A DNA stretch of 64,000 bases from Paracoccus sp. (in: a-proteobacteria) (GTDB lineage Bacteria; Pseudomonadota; Alphaproteobacteria; Rhodobacterales; Rhodobacteraceae), in contig NZ_JAUNTJ010000007.1 of assembly GCF_030538755.1 (NCBI RefSeq), positions 1-64,000 on the forward strand, written 5' to 3'. The first letter of the stretch is position 1. Each line of letters starts with the position of its first letter. Below the pieces are notes generated by a model. The model searched no databases, was not told the origin of the DNA, and saw only the letters and a list, made by a program, of their open reading frames with translations. Both the position numbers and the translations under genes were made by a program. Shown piece by piece: positions 43,097 to 51,731 of this stretch.

Positions 43097-44728
43097 ATGA
43101 CTGAACGTGCCTCTGCTCTTGCGCCGCTGCGCTATCCGGCCTTTCGCAACCTGTGGGGGGCGACGCTGGTCTCTAACTTCGGCGGTATGGTGCAGGCGGT
43201 GGGGGCGGCATGGCTGATGACGCAACTGACCGACAGCGCCACGCTGATCGCGCTGGTGCAGGCGTCGAACACCTTGCCGATCATGGCGCTGGCGCTGGTG
43301 TCGGGCGCGCTGGCCGACATCTTTGACCGCAGGCGGCTGCTGTTGCTGGCGCAGGGGTTCATGGCGCTGGTGTCGATCCTGCTGGCGGTGGTGGCATGGC
43401 ATGGCGGGGTTACGCCGTGGATGCTGTTGGGCTTTACCTTTCTGATCGGGGCGGGGCAGGCGGTCTATAACCCGCCGTGGCAGGCGTCGCAGGGCGATCT
43501 GGTGCCCCGGCGCGATCTGCCTGCGGCGGTGTCGCTGAACTCGGTCGGGTTCAATCTGATGCGCAGCGTCGGTCCGGCGGCGGGCGGGTTCATCACCGCG
43601 GCCTTTGGTGCGCCGGTGGCCTTTGTCATCAACGCGCTCAGCTATCTGCCGCTGATCGGGGCGCTGATCCGCTGGCGTCCGCAAGCCGTGCCGCGCACCA
43701 TGACGCCGGAACCGTTCTTTGCCGCCGTTGGCGCCGGGCTGCGCTATGTCGCGCTGTCGCCGAACCTGATGCGGGTCATCGCGCGCGGGGCGCTGTTCGG
43801 TTTTGCGGCCATCGCAGTGCTGGCGCTGCTGCCGCTGGTCGCCGCCCGCCACCCCGAGGGCGGCTCGCTGGTGCTGGGCGCGCTGCTGGGCTGTTACGGG
43901 ATCGGAGCCATCGGCGGCGCGCTGCTGAACCCGCGCATCCGGGCGCGGTTCAACAATGAAAACGTGATCCGCACCGCCTTTGCCGGATTCGCGCTGGCGG
44001 TGGCGACGCTGGGGCTGAGCGATTCGATCTGGGTGCAGGCCGCCGCGATGCTGCCCGCCGGGGCCTCATGGGTGCTGGCGCTGTCGCTGTTCAACGTCAC
44101 CGTGCAACTGTCCACACCGCGCTGGGTCGTGGCCCGCGCGCTGGCCATGTATCAGACGGCGGTGTTCGGGGGCATGGCCGCCGGGGCGTGGGTCTGGGGC
44201 ATGACGGCGGGCGTTTACGGGATCGAAACCGCATTCCTGTCGGCGGCGGGGCTGCTGGCACTGGGGGCGCTGATCGGGTTCTGGTTCACCGCGCCCGAAT
44301 TCGGCGCCGTCGATCTGGACCCGGCGAACCGCTTTCAGGAACCGCAGCTCAGCCTTGATCTGCGGGGCAGGTCGGGGCCGATCATGGTGATGGTCGATTA
44401 CCAGATCGACCAGCCCGACGTGCCCGAGTTCCTGCGCCTGATGCGTCTGCGCCGCGCCATCCGCCGCCGCGACGGGGCGCGCAACTGGGCCTTGCTGCGC
44501 GATCTGGAAAACCCGGCCATGTGGTCGGAAAGCTATCACATCGCCACATGGGACGAATACGTCCGCCACAACCTGCGACGCACCAAAACCGACGCCGAAG
44601 TGACCGAGTCCCTGCGCGCCCTGCACCGTGGCGACGGCGACCCACATGTCCACCGCATGATCGAACGCCACAACGTCACCCCCGCCGACGACATCCCCCT
44701 GCGCGGCAAGATGGAAATCCCGCACTGA
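43097..44728 (+). CDS. MFS transporter (MFS_3 / EntS-like) with C-terminal soluble domain
   Basis: A 543-residue protein. Residues of about 1-410 form an MFS exporter with twelve helices (FRNLWGATLVSNFGGMVQAVG, GALADIFDRRRLLLLAQG, QGDLVPRRDLPAAVSLNSVG). The last 110 or so residues form a soluble domain (VMVDYQIDQPDVPEFLRLM, DLENPAMWSESYHIATWDEY) resembling an antibiotic-biosynthesis monooxygenase-like fold, a layout known in the MFS_3 family. The substrate is unknown. The divergent spacer to dadA is 243 bases. Confidence 0.88.
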   Translation: MTERASALAPLRYPAFRNLWGATLVSNFGGMVQAVGAAWLMTQLTDSATLIALVQASNTLPIMALALVSGALADIFDRRRLLLLAQGFMALVSILLAVVAWHGGVTPWMLLGFTFLIGAGQAVYNPPWQASQGDLVPRRDLPAAVSLNSVGFNLMRSVGPAAGGFITAAFGAPVAFVINALSYLPLIGALIRWRPQAVPRTMTPEPFFAAVGAGLRYVALSPNLMRVIARGALFGFAAIAVLALLPLVAARHPEGGSLVLGALLGCYGIGAIGGALLNPRIRARFNNENVIRTAFAGFALAVATLGLSDSIWVQAAAMLPAGASWVLALSLFNVTVQLSTPRWVVARALAMYQTAVFGGMAAGAWVWGMTAGVYGIETAFLSAAGLLALGALIGFWFTAPEFGAVDLDPANRFQEPQLSLDLRGRSGPIMVMVDYQIDQPDVPEFLRLMRLRRAIRRRDGARNWALLRDLENPAMWSESYHIATWDEYVRHNLRRTKTDAEVTESLRALHRGDGDPHVHRMIERHNVTPADDIPLRGKMEIPH

Positions 44729-44733
44729 CAGCG

Positions 44734-44768
44734 GGCTTCCTGTTTGTCCAAATACGCATCTTGGGGCA
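44734..44768 (+). repeat. Intergenic repeat family B, copy B2
   Basis: GGCTTCCTGTTTGTCCAAATACGC is followed by ATCTTGGGGCA, starting 5 bases after the MFS gene stop and filling the gap to the convergent aldehyde dehydrogenase gene. Confidence 0.78.
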
Positions 44769-44777
44769 GGGCGGCGC

Positions 44778-46220
44778 CTATCCGTGCCAGGCCGCAACGG
44801 TTTTCAGCACCGAAAAACCATACAGTGCCTCGAACCCTTTTTCGCGCCCGTGCCCCGACAGGCCGCTGCCGCCAAAGGGCAGCTCGACCCCGCCGCCTGC
44901 GCCATAGTTGTTCAGAAACACCTGACCAGAGCGCACCGCCCGCGCCAGCCGCATGGCCCGGCTGCCGTTTTCCGTCCAGACCCCGACAACAAGGCCATAT
45001 GCGGTGCCATTGGCGATCTGTACGGCCTCGGCCTCGTCGGCAAAGGGGATGACAACCTGCACCGGACCAAAGATTTCCTCTTGCGCCAGCGGGTGATCGG
45101 GCGCGGCGCCGGTCAGCAGGGTGGGCGGCACATAGAACCCGCCCTCGGGCGCGCCTTCGACCATGCGACCTTGCGCCGCCACGGTCAGATCGCCGCCCCG
45201 GTCCAGATAGCCGGCCACCACCTGACGCTGGCGGGCGGAAATCAGCGGGCCGACCTCGTAATCATCGACGGCAGGCCCGACCCGCAGCGCGCCATAGGCC
45301 TTGGCCATGCGCGCCACGACCTGATCGTAAACCCCGCGCTGCACCAGAATCCGGCTGGCGGCGGAACAGGTCTGCCCGGCGTTCTGCACCCCCGCATTGA
45401 CCAGAAACGGCAAGGCCCGGTCCAGATCAGCGTCATCGAACACGATCTGCGGCGACTTGCCGCCCAGTTCCAGCGTGACCGGCACGATATGGCGCGCCGC
45501 CGTTTCCTGGATCAGCCGCCCCACCCCGACCGAGCCGGTAAAGGACAGATGCCGCACGCCCGGATGCGCCGACAGCGCCGCCCCGGCGTCGGCACCCAGG
45601 CCCGGCACGATGTTCAGCGCCCCGGCGGGCAGGCCCGCCTCAACCGCGATGCGGCCAAAGGCCAGTGCCGTCAGCGAGGCGTCCTCGGCCGGTTTCAGCA
45701 CCGCCGCATTGCCCATGGCCAGTGCCGCGCCGACGGACCGCCCGATGATCTGCATCGGATAGTTCCAAGGGATGATATGGCCCGTCACCCCATGCGGCTC
45801 ACGCAGGGTATAGACGGTATAGCCGTTCTGATAGGGGATGGTCTCGCCCATCAGCTTGTCGGCCGCGCCGCCGTAAAACTCGCAATAGCGCGCCAGGGCA
45901 AGGGCGTCGGCCCGCGCCTGCCGCAAGGGCTTGCCCACGTCCAGAGCTTCCATCTGGGCCAGCTCCTCGGCCCGCTGCGCGACCAGTATCCCGATGCGGG
46001 TCAGCACGCGCCCGCGTTCCGCCGCCGTCATCGCGCCCCATTCGCCGGCCAACGCAGCCTCTGCCGCAGCCACCGCCGCATCAACCTCGGGCGCGCCGCA
46101 GCGGGCGATCCGCCCCATCGTTTCGCCCGTCGAGGGGTTCACCACCGGCAGATGCGCCCCCGCGTCCAGCCAGTGCCCGCCGATCAGATATTGCGCCGTG
46201 TCAAACCATGCCTTGTCCAT
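44778..46220 (-). CDS. Aldehyde dehydrogenase (NAD(P)-dependent)
   Basis: A 480-residue aldehyde dehydrogenase of the usual length. It has the Asn in HIIPWNYPMQIIGRSVGAAL, the catalytic Glu in VTLELGGKSPQIVFDD, the catalytic Cys in AGQTCSAASRILVQ and QEEIFGPVQVVIPF. Substrate class is not clear; betaine-, gamma-aminobutyraldehyde- or aromatic-aldehyde-type enzymes look alike by eye. It follows the ABC ATPase gene by 63 bases on the same strand, separated by a family B repeat, so it may be co-transcribed with the transporter and oxidise a product derived from its cargo. Confidence 0.92.
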   Translation of the reverse strand: MDKAWFDTAQYLIGGHWLDAGAHLPVVNPSTGETMGRIARCGAPEVDAAVAAAEAALAGEWGAMTAAERGRVLTRIGILVAQRAEELAQMEALDVGKPLRQARADALALARYCEFYGGAADKLMGETIPYQNGYTVYTLREPHGVTGHIIPWNYPMQIIGRSVGAALAMGNAAVLKPAEDASLTALAFGRIAVEAGLPAGALNIVPGLGADAGAALSAHPGVRHLSFTGSVGVGRLIQETAARHIVPVTLELGGKSPQIVFDDADLDRALPFLVNAGVQNAGQTCSAASRILVQRGVYDQVVARMAKAYGALRVGPAVDDYEVGPLISARQRQVVAGYLDRGGDLTVAAQGRMVEGAPEGGFYVPPTLLTGAAPDHPLAQEEIFGPVQVVIPFADEAEAVQIANGTAYGLVVGVWTENGSRAMRLARAVRSGQVFLNNYGAGGGVELPFGGSGLSGHGREKGFEALYGFSVLKTVAAWHG

Positions 46221-46224
46221 CGTC

Positions 46225-46254
46225 CGCTTCCTGTTTGCCCAAATACGCATTCGG
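46225..46254 (+). repeat. Intergenic repeat family B, copy B3
   Basis: CGCTTCCTGTTTGCCCAAATACGC is followed by ATTCGG. It lies between the aldehyde dehydrogenase start and the ABC ATPase stop, antisense to both genes. Confidence 0.75.
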
Positions 46255-46283
46255 CCGTGCCATCACGCGCCACCGTCCATCGT

Positions 46284-47828
46284 TTACACCCGCCAATCGG
46301 CAGGGATCTGCGGCACCGCTGCCATCAAAGCCTGCGTGACCGGATGCTGCGGCGCGTCCATCACCGCTGCGGTGTCGCCTGTTTCGACGATGCGCCCGGC
46401 GTCCATCACCAGCACCCTGTCGGTGATGCCGCGCACCACCGACAGGTCATGGCTGATGAACAGATAAGACAGCCCGTGGCTGGCGCGCAGATCCGCCAGC
46501 AGATCCAGCACCTTGGCCCGCACCTGCACATCCAGCGCCGAAACTGCCTCGTCCAGCACGATCAGCTTTGGATGAATAATCAAGGCACGGGCAATCGCGA
46601 TCCGCTGCCGCTGGCCGCCCGAAAATTCGTGGATGTATTTGCGCCCGTCGCGGGCCGACAGCCCGACCGCCTCCAGCGCGGCACCCACGCGCCGCCGCCA
46701 GTCGTCGGGGCGGCCCACCAGATGAAACGGCTCGGCCACCAGCCGCTCGACCCGCCAGCGAGGGTTAAAGCTGCCGAACGGGTCCTGAAACACCACCTGC
46801 ACCCGCGCGCGCACCGCTGCGGGCATGGCGCGCCCGGCCCGCACCTCGTCCCCGCCCAGCCAGATGCGCCCTGCGGCCAGCGGGTCCAGCCCCAGTATCA
46901 GCCGCGTCAGCGTCGATTTTCCGCAGCCTGATCCGCCGACCAGCCCGACGCTTTCGCCCGCCGCGATACTCACGCTGACGCCATCCACCGCCCGCAGCCC
47001 GCCATAGTCGCGCACGGCATCCTGCACCCGCAGCACCGGCGCGGCATCGCGGGCCACCGCCACCCGGTGCGGCACATGGCTGGATGCCGCGAACAGCGCG
47101 CGCGTATAGGGGTGGCTCTGGTTGCGGAACACGGTTTCGGCGGGGCCGGTTTCGACGATGCGGCCCGCCTGCATCACCGCCACCTGATCGGCCATGCCTG
47201 CCACCACGGCCAGATCATGCGTGACCAGCAGCAGCGCCATGCCTTCGTCCCGCACCAGCCCGCGCAGCAGGTCGAGGATCTGCGCCTGCGTCGTCACATC
47301 CAGCGCGGTGGTCGGCTCGTCCGCGATCAGCAGATCAGGGCGCTCGGCAATGGCCAGTGCAATGGCCACCCGCTGACGCTGCCCGCCCGACAGTTGATGC
47401 GGATACAGGCTCAGCGGAAAGCGCGGCGCGGTCAGCCCCACCCGGTCCAGCCGCTCGCGTGCGCGTGCCATGGCTGCCGCGCGGTCCATGCCGTGCAGAC
47501 GCGCCGCCTCGGCCACCTGATCGCCGATGGTCATCAGCGGATTCAGCGCCGTCATCGGTTCCTGAAAGATCATCCCGATGCGCCGCCCGCGCAGGGCGCA
47601 CAGCTCGCGTTCGGGCAGGGTCAGCAGATCGCGCCCGTCCAGCCGCACCGCGCCCGAGGCGCGCGCGCCATGCGGCAGCAGCCCCATGATCGCCAGTGCC
47701 GTCATCGACTTGCCGCTGCCCGATTCCCCCACCAGCCCGGTGATGGTGCCGGGCGCAAGCCGCAGGTCCACGTCGCGCAGCACTGGCGCATCGCCGATGG
47801 TCACGGCCAGATCGGAGACCTCGATCAC
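46284..47828 (-). CDS. Fused double ATPase of a second oligopeptide-type ABC transporter
   Basis: A 514-residue protein with two nucleotide-binding domains: domain 1 Walker A GESGSGKS, signature LSGGQRQRV, Walker [13 protein letters not shown]; domain 2 Walker A GGSGCGKS, signature FSGGQRQRI, Walker [13 protein letters not shown]. It starts with GTG at 47828, overlapping the permease stop by four bases (GTGA); the open frame further upstream is inside the permease gene. It is shorter than the 605-residue fused ATPase at 10381 because the linker and C-terminal extension are reduced. Confidence 0.92.
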   Translation of the reverse strand: MIEVSDLAVTIGDAPVLRDVDLRLAPGTITGLVGESGSGKSMTALAIMGLLPHGARASGAVRLDGRDLLTLPERELCALRGRRIGMIFQEPMTALNPLMTIGDQVAEAARLHGMDRAAAMARARERLDRVGLTAPRFPLSLYPHQLSGGQRQRVAIALAIAERPDLLIADEPTTALDVTTQAQILDLLRGLVRDEGMALLLVTHDLAVVAGMADQVAVMQAGRIVETGPAETVFRNQSHPYTRALFAASSHVPHRVAVARDAAPVLRVQDAVRDYGGLRAVDGVSVSIAAGESVGLVGGSGCGKSTLTRLILGLDPLAAGRIWLGGDEVRAGRAMPAAVRARVQVVFQDPFGSFNPRWRVERLVAEPFHLVGRPDDWRRRVGAALEAVGLSARDGRKYIHEFSGGQRQRIAIARALIIHPKLIVLDEAVSALDVQVRAKVLDLLADLRASHGLSYLFISHDLSVVRGITDRVLVMDAGRIVETGDTAAVMDAPQHPVTQALMAAVPQIPADWRV

Positions 47829-48637
47829 CGCATCACCCTCAGCCTTGGGTCCAGCCAGTCGCGCAAGCCGTCGCCCAGCAGGTTCAGCCCCAGAACGGTC
47901 AGCACGATGCACAGGCCGGGGATGACCGCGACATGCGGGGCCAGCGTGACCATGGTCTGCGCCTCGGCCAGCATCCGGCCCCAGCTTGGGGTGGGCGGCT
48001 GCGCGCCGAGGCCGACATAGGACAGGCCGGCCTCGGCCAGGATGCCAAGGCTGAACTGGATGGTGCCCTGCACGATCAGCAGGTTGGCGATATTGGGCAG
48101 GATATGTTCCACGCTGATCCGGGTCGCGCCCTTGCCCGCCACCTGCGCGGCGCGGATGTAATCCAGCACCCAGATCGGCAAGGCACCGCCGCGCGTCACC
48201 CGCGCAAAGACGGGGATGTTAAAGATGCCGATGGCGATGATCGCATTCACCGCGCCTGGCCCCAGAACGGCGGTCAGCAGGATGGCGATGACCAGCGCGG
48301 GAAAGGCGAAGATCAGGTCATTGCCCCGCATCACCACCTCGTCCAGCCAGCCGCCCCGGTTGGCCGCCGCGATCAGCCCCAGCGGCACGCCCGCGCCCAT
48401 GCCGATGCCCACCGCAACCAGCGCTACCGCGATCGAGGTGCGCGCCCCCACCATCACCATCGACAGGATGTCGCGCCCCAGATGATCGGTGCCAAAGACA
48501 TGCGCGGCGGATGGCGGGGCCAGCCGTCCGGCGATGTTCAGCGCCGCGACATCGCCCGGCGTCCAGACCAGCGACACCGCCGCCGCGATCAGCGCCAGCC
48601 CGGCCAGCAGGCCGCCAAGGATCAGCCCCCATCTCAT
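47825..48637 (-). CDS. Oligopeptide-type ABC transporter permease (DppC-like), second system
   Basis: A 270-residue permease with the OppC/DppC pattern HVFGTDHLGRDILSMVMVGAR, a cytoplasmic coupling loop (VLDYIRAAQVAGKGATRISVEHILPN) and NLLGDGLRDWLDPRLR at the end. Five to six membrane helices are expected. It overlaps the preceding DppB-like gene by four bases and the following ATPase gene by four bases. Confidence 0.92.
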   Translation of the reverse strand: MRWGLILGGLLAGLALIAAAVSLVWTPGDVAALNIAGRLAPPSAAHVFGTDHLGRDILSMVMVGARTSIAVALVAVGIGMGAGVPLGLIAAANRGGWLDEVVMRGNDLIFAFPALVIAILLTAVLGPGAVNAIIAIGIFNIPVFARVTRGGALPIWVLDYIRAAQVAGKGATRISVEHILPNIANLLIVQGTIQFSLGILAEAGLSYVGLGAQPPTPSWGRMLAEAQTMVTLAPHVAVIPGLCIVLTVLGLNLLGDGLRDWLDPRLRVMR

Positions 48638-49575
48638 CGCGCGCGCAGCCTTGGGTCCACGGCGGCATAGGCCAGATCGACGAGGAAGGTCACAAGGATC
48701 ACCGCCGCCACCATGACCAGCACCGCCGATTGCACCACGATCAGATCGCGCTGGGTGATCGCCTGAAAGATCAGCCGCCCAAGGCCGGGCAGGTAGAACA
48801 CGTTCTCAATGATGATCGCCCCGGCCAGCAGAAAGGAAAACTGCATCCCCATGATCGTCAGCACCGGGATCAGCGCATTGCGCAGCCCGTGGCGGCGCAG
48901 GGTCTGGCCGCGCGTCAGCCCCTTGGCCCGCGCCGTGCGGATGTAATCCTGCCCCAGCGTCTCGATCAGGGCCGACCGCAGCACGCGCGCCAGAATCGCC
49001 GCCTGTGGCAGCGCCAGTGCCACGGCGGGCAGGATCAGCGATTTCAGCGCAGCGGCGGGATTGCCCCAGCCCGGAAAGCCACCGGCGGGCAGCAGCCGCA
49101 GGTTCACCGCGAACAGCAGCACCAGCAGCATGGCGAACCAGAAATTCGGCAGCGCGATGCCCACCTGCGTTGCGCCGATCACCGCCGCATCCCCGGCCCG
49201 GCCCCGGCGGCTGGCGGCATACATGCCGGCGGGAAAGGCGATCGCCACCGCCAGCAGCAGCGCCATCAGCGCCAGCGGCAGCGACACCTGCAACCGCTCG
49301 GCGATCAGCCCGGCGACGGGGGTTTTATAGGTGAAACTTTGCCCCAGATCACCGCTCAGCACGCCGCCCAGCCAGGCGGCATAGCGCACCGGCCAGGGCT
49401 GATCCAGGCCCATCTGCGCCCGCAGCGCGGCCAGCGTTTCGGGCTGCGCGCCGGTGCCCAGCATAAAGCTGGCCGGATCGCCGGGAACCAGCGCCACCAC
49501 CGAAAAAATCAGCGCCGAGGCCACCAGCAGGCTGATGCCAAGGGAAATCAGGCGGCGGATCAGGTATCGCAACAT
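48634..49575 (-). CDS. Oligopeptide-type ABC transporter permease (DppB-like), second system
   Basis: A 313-residue permease. It begins MLRYLIRRLISLGISLLVAS, the standard DppB first helix, and has GDLGQSFTYKTPVAGLIAERL, the coupling segment GQDYIRTARAKGLTRGQTL and GMQFSFLLAGAIIIENVFYLPG. The ATG at 49575 is the first before this helix. It heads the operon dppB-dppC-dppDF-aldehyde dehydrogenase. No substrate-binding protein gene is found within the operon or its neighbours. Confidence 0.92.
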   Translation of the reverse strand: MLRYLIRRLISLGISLLVASALIFSVVALVPGDPASFMLGTGAQPETLAALRAQMGLDQPWPVRYAAWLGGVLSGDLGQSFTYKTPVAGLIAERLQVSLPLALMALLLAVAIAFPAGMYAASRRGRAGDAAVIGATQVGIALPNFWFAMLLVLLFAVNLRLLPAGGFPGWGNPAAALKSLILPAVALALPQAAILARVLRSALIETLGQDYIRTARAKGLTRGQTLRRHGLRNALIPVLTIMGMQFSFLLAGAIIIENVFYLPGLGRLIFQAITQRDLIVVQSAVLVMVAAVILVTFLVDLAYAAVDPRLRAR

Positions 49576-49680
49576 GGCCGCGACGCTAGCGCGCGACGCC
49601 GCGACGGTAAAGCGCGGCGTGATGTTTCGCGGCGGGGCGGGGTGAATTGACCTGCGCCGCGGCGCGCGCTTGAATGCGGC

Positions 49681-50961
49681 ATGTCTATGCGCAGCCCTGC
49701 CGCCAGCCCCGCCGCCGCCTCTGGCCTGACGGGCACCCGTATCCGCGAACGGCGGCTGTCGCTGTCGCGGCGGCAGGCGGATGTGGCGCGGGCGGCGGGG
49801 ATTTCGGCGGCCTATCTGAACCTGATCGAACACAACCGCCGCCCCGTCAGCGCCGATCTGATCGCGCGGCTGGCGCAGGCGCTGGATGTCCCGCCCGAGG
49901 AGCTGGCCTCGGGCCGCGAAGAAGCCCGCATCGCCGCCCTGCGCGAAGCCGCTGCCCGCCAGCCCGGCACCCCGGCCGAGGTCGATCAGGCTGCCGAATT
50001 TCTGGCGCGCTTCCCCGGCTGGGCGGCTGTGCTGACCGGGCTGTCGCAGCGCGCCGACCTGATCGAGCGGCGGCTGATCCACATGTCCGACCGCATGTCG
50101 CACGACCCTTATCTGCCCGCCGCGCTGCACGAAGTGCTGTCGGCGGTCACATCGCTGCGGGCGTCGGCCTCGATTCTGGCCGAGGGCGGCGATCTGCCCG
50201 CCGAATGGGGCGCCCGTTTCCGCGCCAATCTGCAAGAGGACAGCGACCGGCTGTCGGCCACCGTGCAGGCCGTCGCCGCGCATCTGGACACGTTCGAGGC
50301 CGAGGGCGCCACCTTTACCCCCACCGAAGAAGTCGAGGCATGGATGGCTGCCGGAATGCCTCTGGTTGCTGACAGTGCCGATCTGGCATCCGATGCGGCG
50401 CGCGCCATGGCCCGCGCGCATCTGGCCGATCAGCACCGCGACCGCGAGGCATTGCCGGATGCCGCGCTGCTGGCGGCGCTGGACGATCACGGCGATCTGC
50501 CCGCGCTGGCGGTGGCGCTGGATTGCGCGCCCGATCTGGTGATGCGCCGGCTGCTGGCGCTGCGTCCTGCGGGCTTTGCGCAGGCGGGGCTGCTGGCCTG
50601 TGACGGGGCGGGCGTGCTGGTGCAGCGTTGCCCTCCGCCGGGGTTTCCGCTGGCCCGGCTGGGCGACGATTGCGCGGTGCTGCCGATCTATCAGGCGCTG
50701 GCGCAGCCGCATGTCATCATCCGCGCCATCGTTGACGCGCCCGAGGGGCAGCGGTTCGACACCTATTCCTATGCCCGGCGCAGTCAGCCGCGCGGGCTGG
50801 ACGGCCCGGTTCTGACCCGTGCGCAGATGCTGATTCTGCCCACGCCCGCGTCCGCCGTGGCGTCGTCCGGCCCTGTCACCGGCATCGGCCCGACCTGCCG
50901 CATCTGCCCGCGCGGCACATGCCCCGCCCGTCGCGAGCCGTCGATTCTGGCCCCGATCTGA
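49681..50961 (+). CDS. XRE-family regulator with H-box-like region and DUF2083 domain (ScfR type)
   Basis: A 426-residue transcription factor. The XRE helix-turn-helix spans about residues 17-72 (RIRERRLSLSRRQADVARAAG, ISAAYLNLIEHNRRPVSADL). Residues of about 140-205 contain ALHEVLSAVTSLRASASIL, which reads like the H-box of histidine kinases, with His150 at the phospho-acceptor position. The C-terminal DUF2083-type domain includes LLALRPAGFAQAGLLACDG, FDTYSYARRSQPRG and a Cys cluster (GPTCRICPRGTCPARR). Members control acyl-CoA and acetate metabolism in Actinobacteria and alphaproteobacteria. It heads a signalling gene cluster. Confidence 0.85.
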   Translation: MSMRSPAASPAAASGLTGTRIRERRLSLSRRQADVARAAGISAAYLNLIEHNRRPVSADLIARLAQALDVPPEELASGREEARIAALREAAARQPGTPAEVDQAAEFLARFPGWAAVLTGLSQRADLIERRLIHMSDRMSHDPYLPAALHEVLSAVTSLRASASILAEGGDLPAEWGARFRANLQEDSDRLSATVQAVAAHLDTFEAEGATFTPTEEVEAWMAAGMPLVADSADLASDAARAMARAHLADQHRDREALPDAALLAALDDHGDLPALAVALDCAPDLVMRRLLALRPAGFAQAGLLACDGAGVLVQRCPPPGFPLARLGDDCAVLPIYQALAQPHVIIRAIVDAPEGQRFDTYSYARRSQPRGLDGPVLTRAQMLILPTPASAVASSGPVTGIGPTCRICPRGTCPARREPSILAPI

Positions 50962-51041
50962 CCGCAGGGCGCAACCCGCGCTTTGACAGGCCGCATCGCC
51001 GCGCGCATAGTAAAACACGGAGGAAGCAGGAGGATAGCAGC

Positions 51042-51434
51042 GTGCCGCAGGCCATCGATATCCTGCTGGTCGAGGATGACACCAATATCGCCGTCGCCCT
51101 GACCTTTATCCTGTCGCGCGCGGGCTGGCGGGTGCGGCAGCATCATGACGGCGAGGGCGCGAACGATCTGCTGCGCGCAACCCGGCCGCGGCTGGTCATT
51201 CTGGACCTGATGCTGCCCGGCCTGTCGGGGGCCGAGGTGCTGGCCCGTCTGCGCGCCGATGCCGACGCGGATCTGGCCTCGACGCGGGTGCTGATGCTGA
51301 CGGCGCGTGGCCAGCCGGAAAACAGCGCGCCGGGGGCCGATGCCTATCTGGCCAAGCCCTTTGCCAATGACGAATTGCGCGATCTGGTCGGCCGCCTGCT
51401 GGGCGAACAGGGGGCAGGGGGGCGCGATGCCTGA
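51042..51434 (+). CDS. Stand-alone response regulator receiver protein
   Basis: A 130-residue single receiver domain without an output domain. Acidic residues are in DILLVEDDTN, the phospho-acceptor Asp in LVILDLMLPG, the switch Thr in VLMLTARG and the Lys in DAYLAKPF. It starts with GTG at 51042 after a strong AGGAGG ribosome-binding site; no ATG in a suitable place exists. It lies 80 bases after the HTH gene and overlaps the next gene by 8 bases. It is the likely phosphorylation target of the kinase encoded at 51732-54383. Confidence 0.9.
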   Translation: MPQAIDILLVEDDTNIAVALTFILSRAGWRVRQHHDGEGANDLLRATRPRLVILDLMLPGLSGAEVLARLRADADADLASTRVLMLTARGQPENSAPGADAYLAKPFANDELRDLVGRLLGEQGAGGRDA

Positions 51435-51708
51435 GGGGCCGCTGTTTCTGGAAAACACCGCCTATCGCCGCCGCCGCCTGCGCGACGCCGCCCGCGTCTT
51501 GCCGGTGCTGGCCTTTCTGGCGGTGATCCTGCCGGTCTGGCTGATCCCGGGCAGCGCCAGTTTCGCGGGCGGCACCATCTGGTTCTTTGTGCTGTGGGCC
51601 GCGCTGGTTGCGGCCATCGCGCTGCTGCACCGCGCGCTGATCCGCGCCGACCGCGCGGTGCGCGAGGCCGAAGCCGCCCGCCTCGGGAACATGCCCGATG
51701 AGGAATAA
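51427..51708 (+). CDS. Small two-helix membrane protein
   Basis: A 93-residue protein with a basic N-terminal region (YRRRRLRDAARVLP), two membrane helices (VLAFLAVILPVWLIPG and TIWFFVLWAALVAAIALLH) and a charged C-terminal helix. It overlaps the receiver gene by 8 bases (ATGCCTGA) and precedes the sensor kinase by 23 bases. Function unknown; association with the sensor kinase is likely. Confidence 0.75.
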   Translation: MPEGPLFLENTAYRRRRLRDAARVLPVLAFLAVILPVWLIPGSASFAGGTIWFFVLWAALVAAIALLHRALIRADRAVREAEAARLGNMPDEE

Positions 51709-51731
51709 GCGGCGACAAAGGGGGGCGCGCC

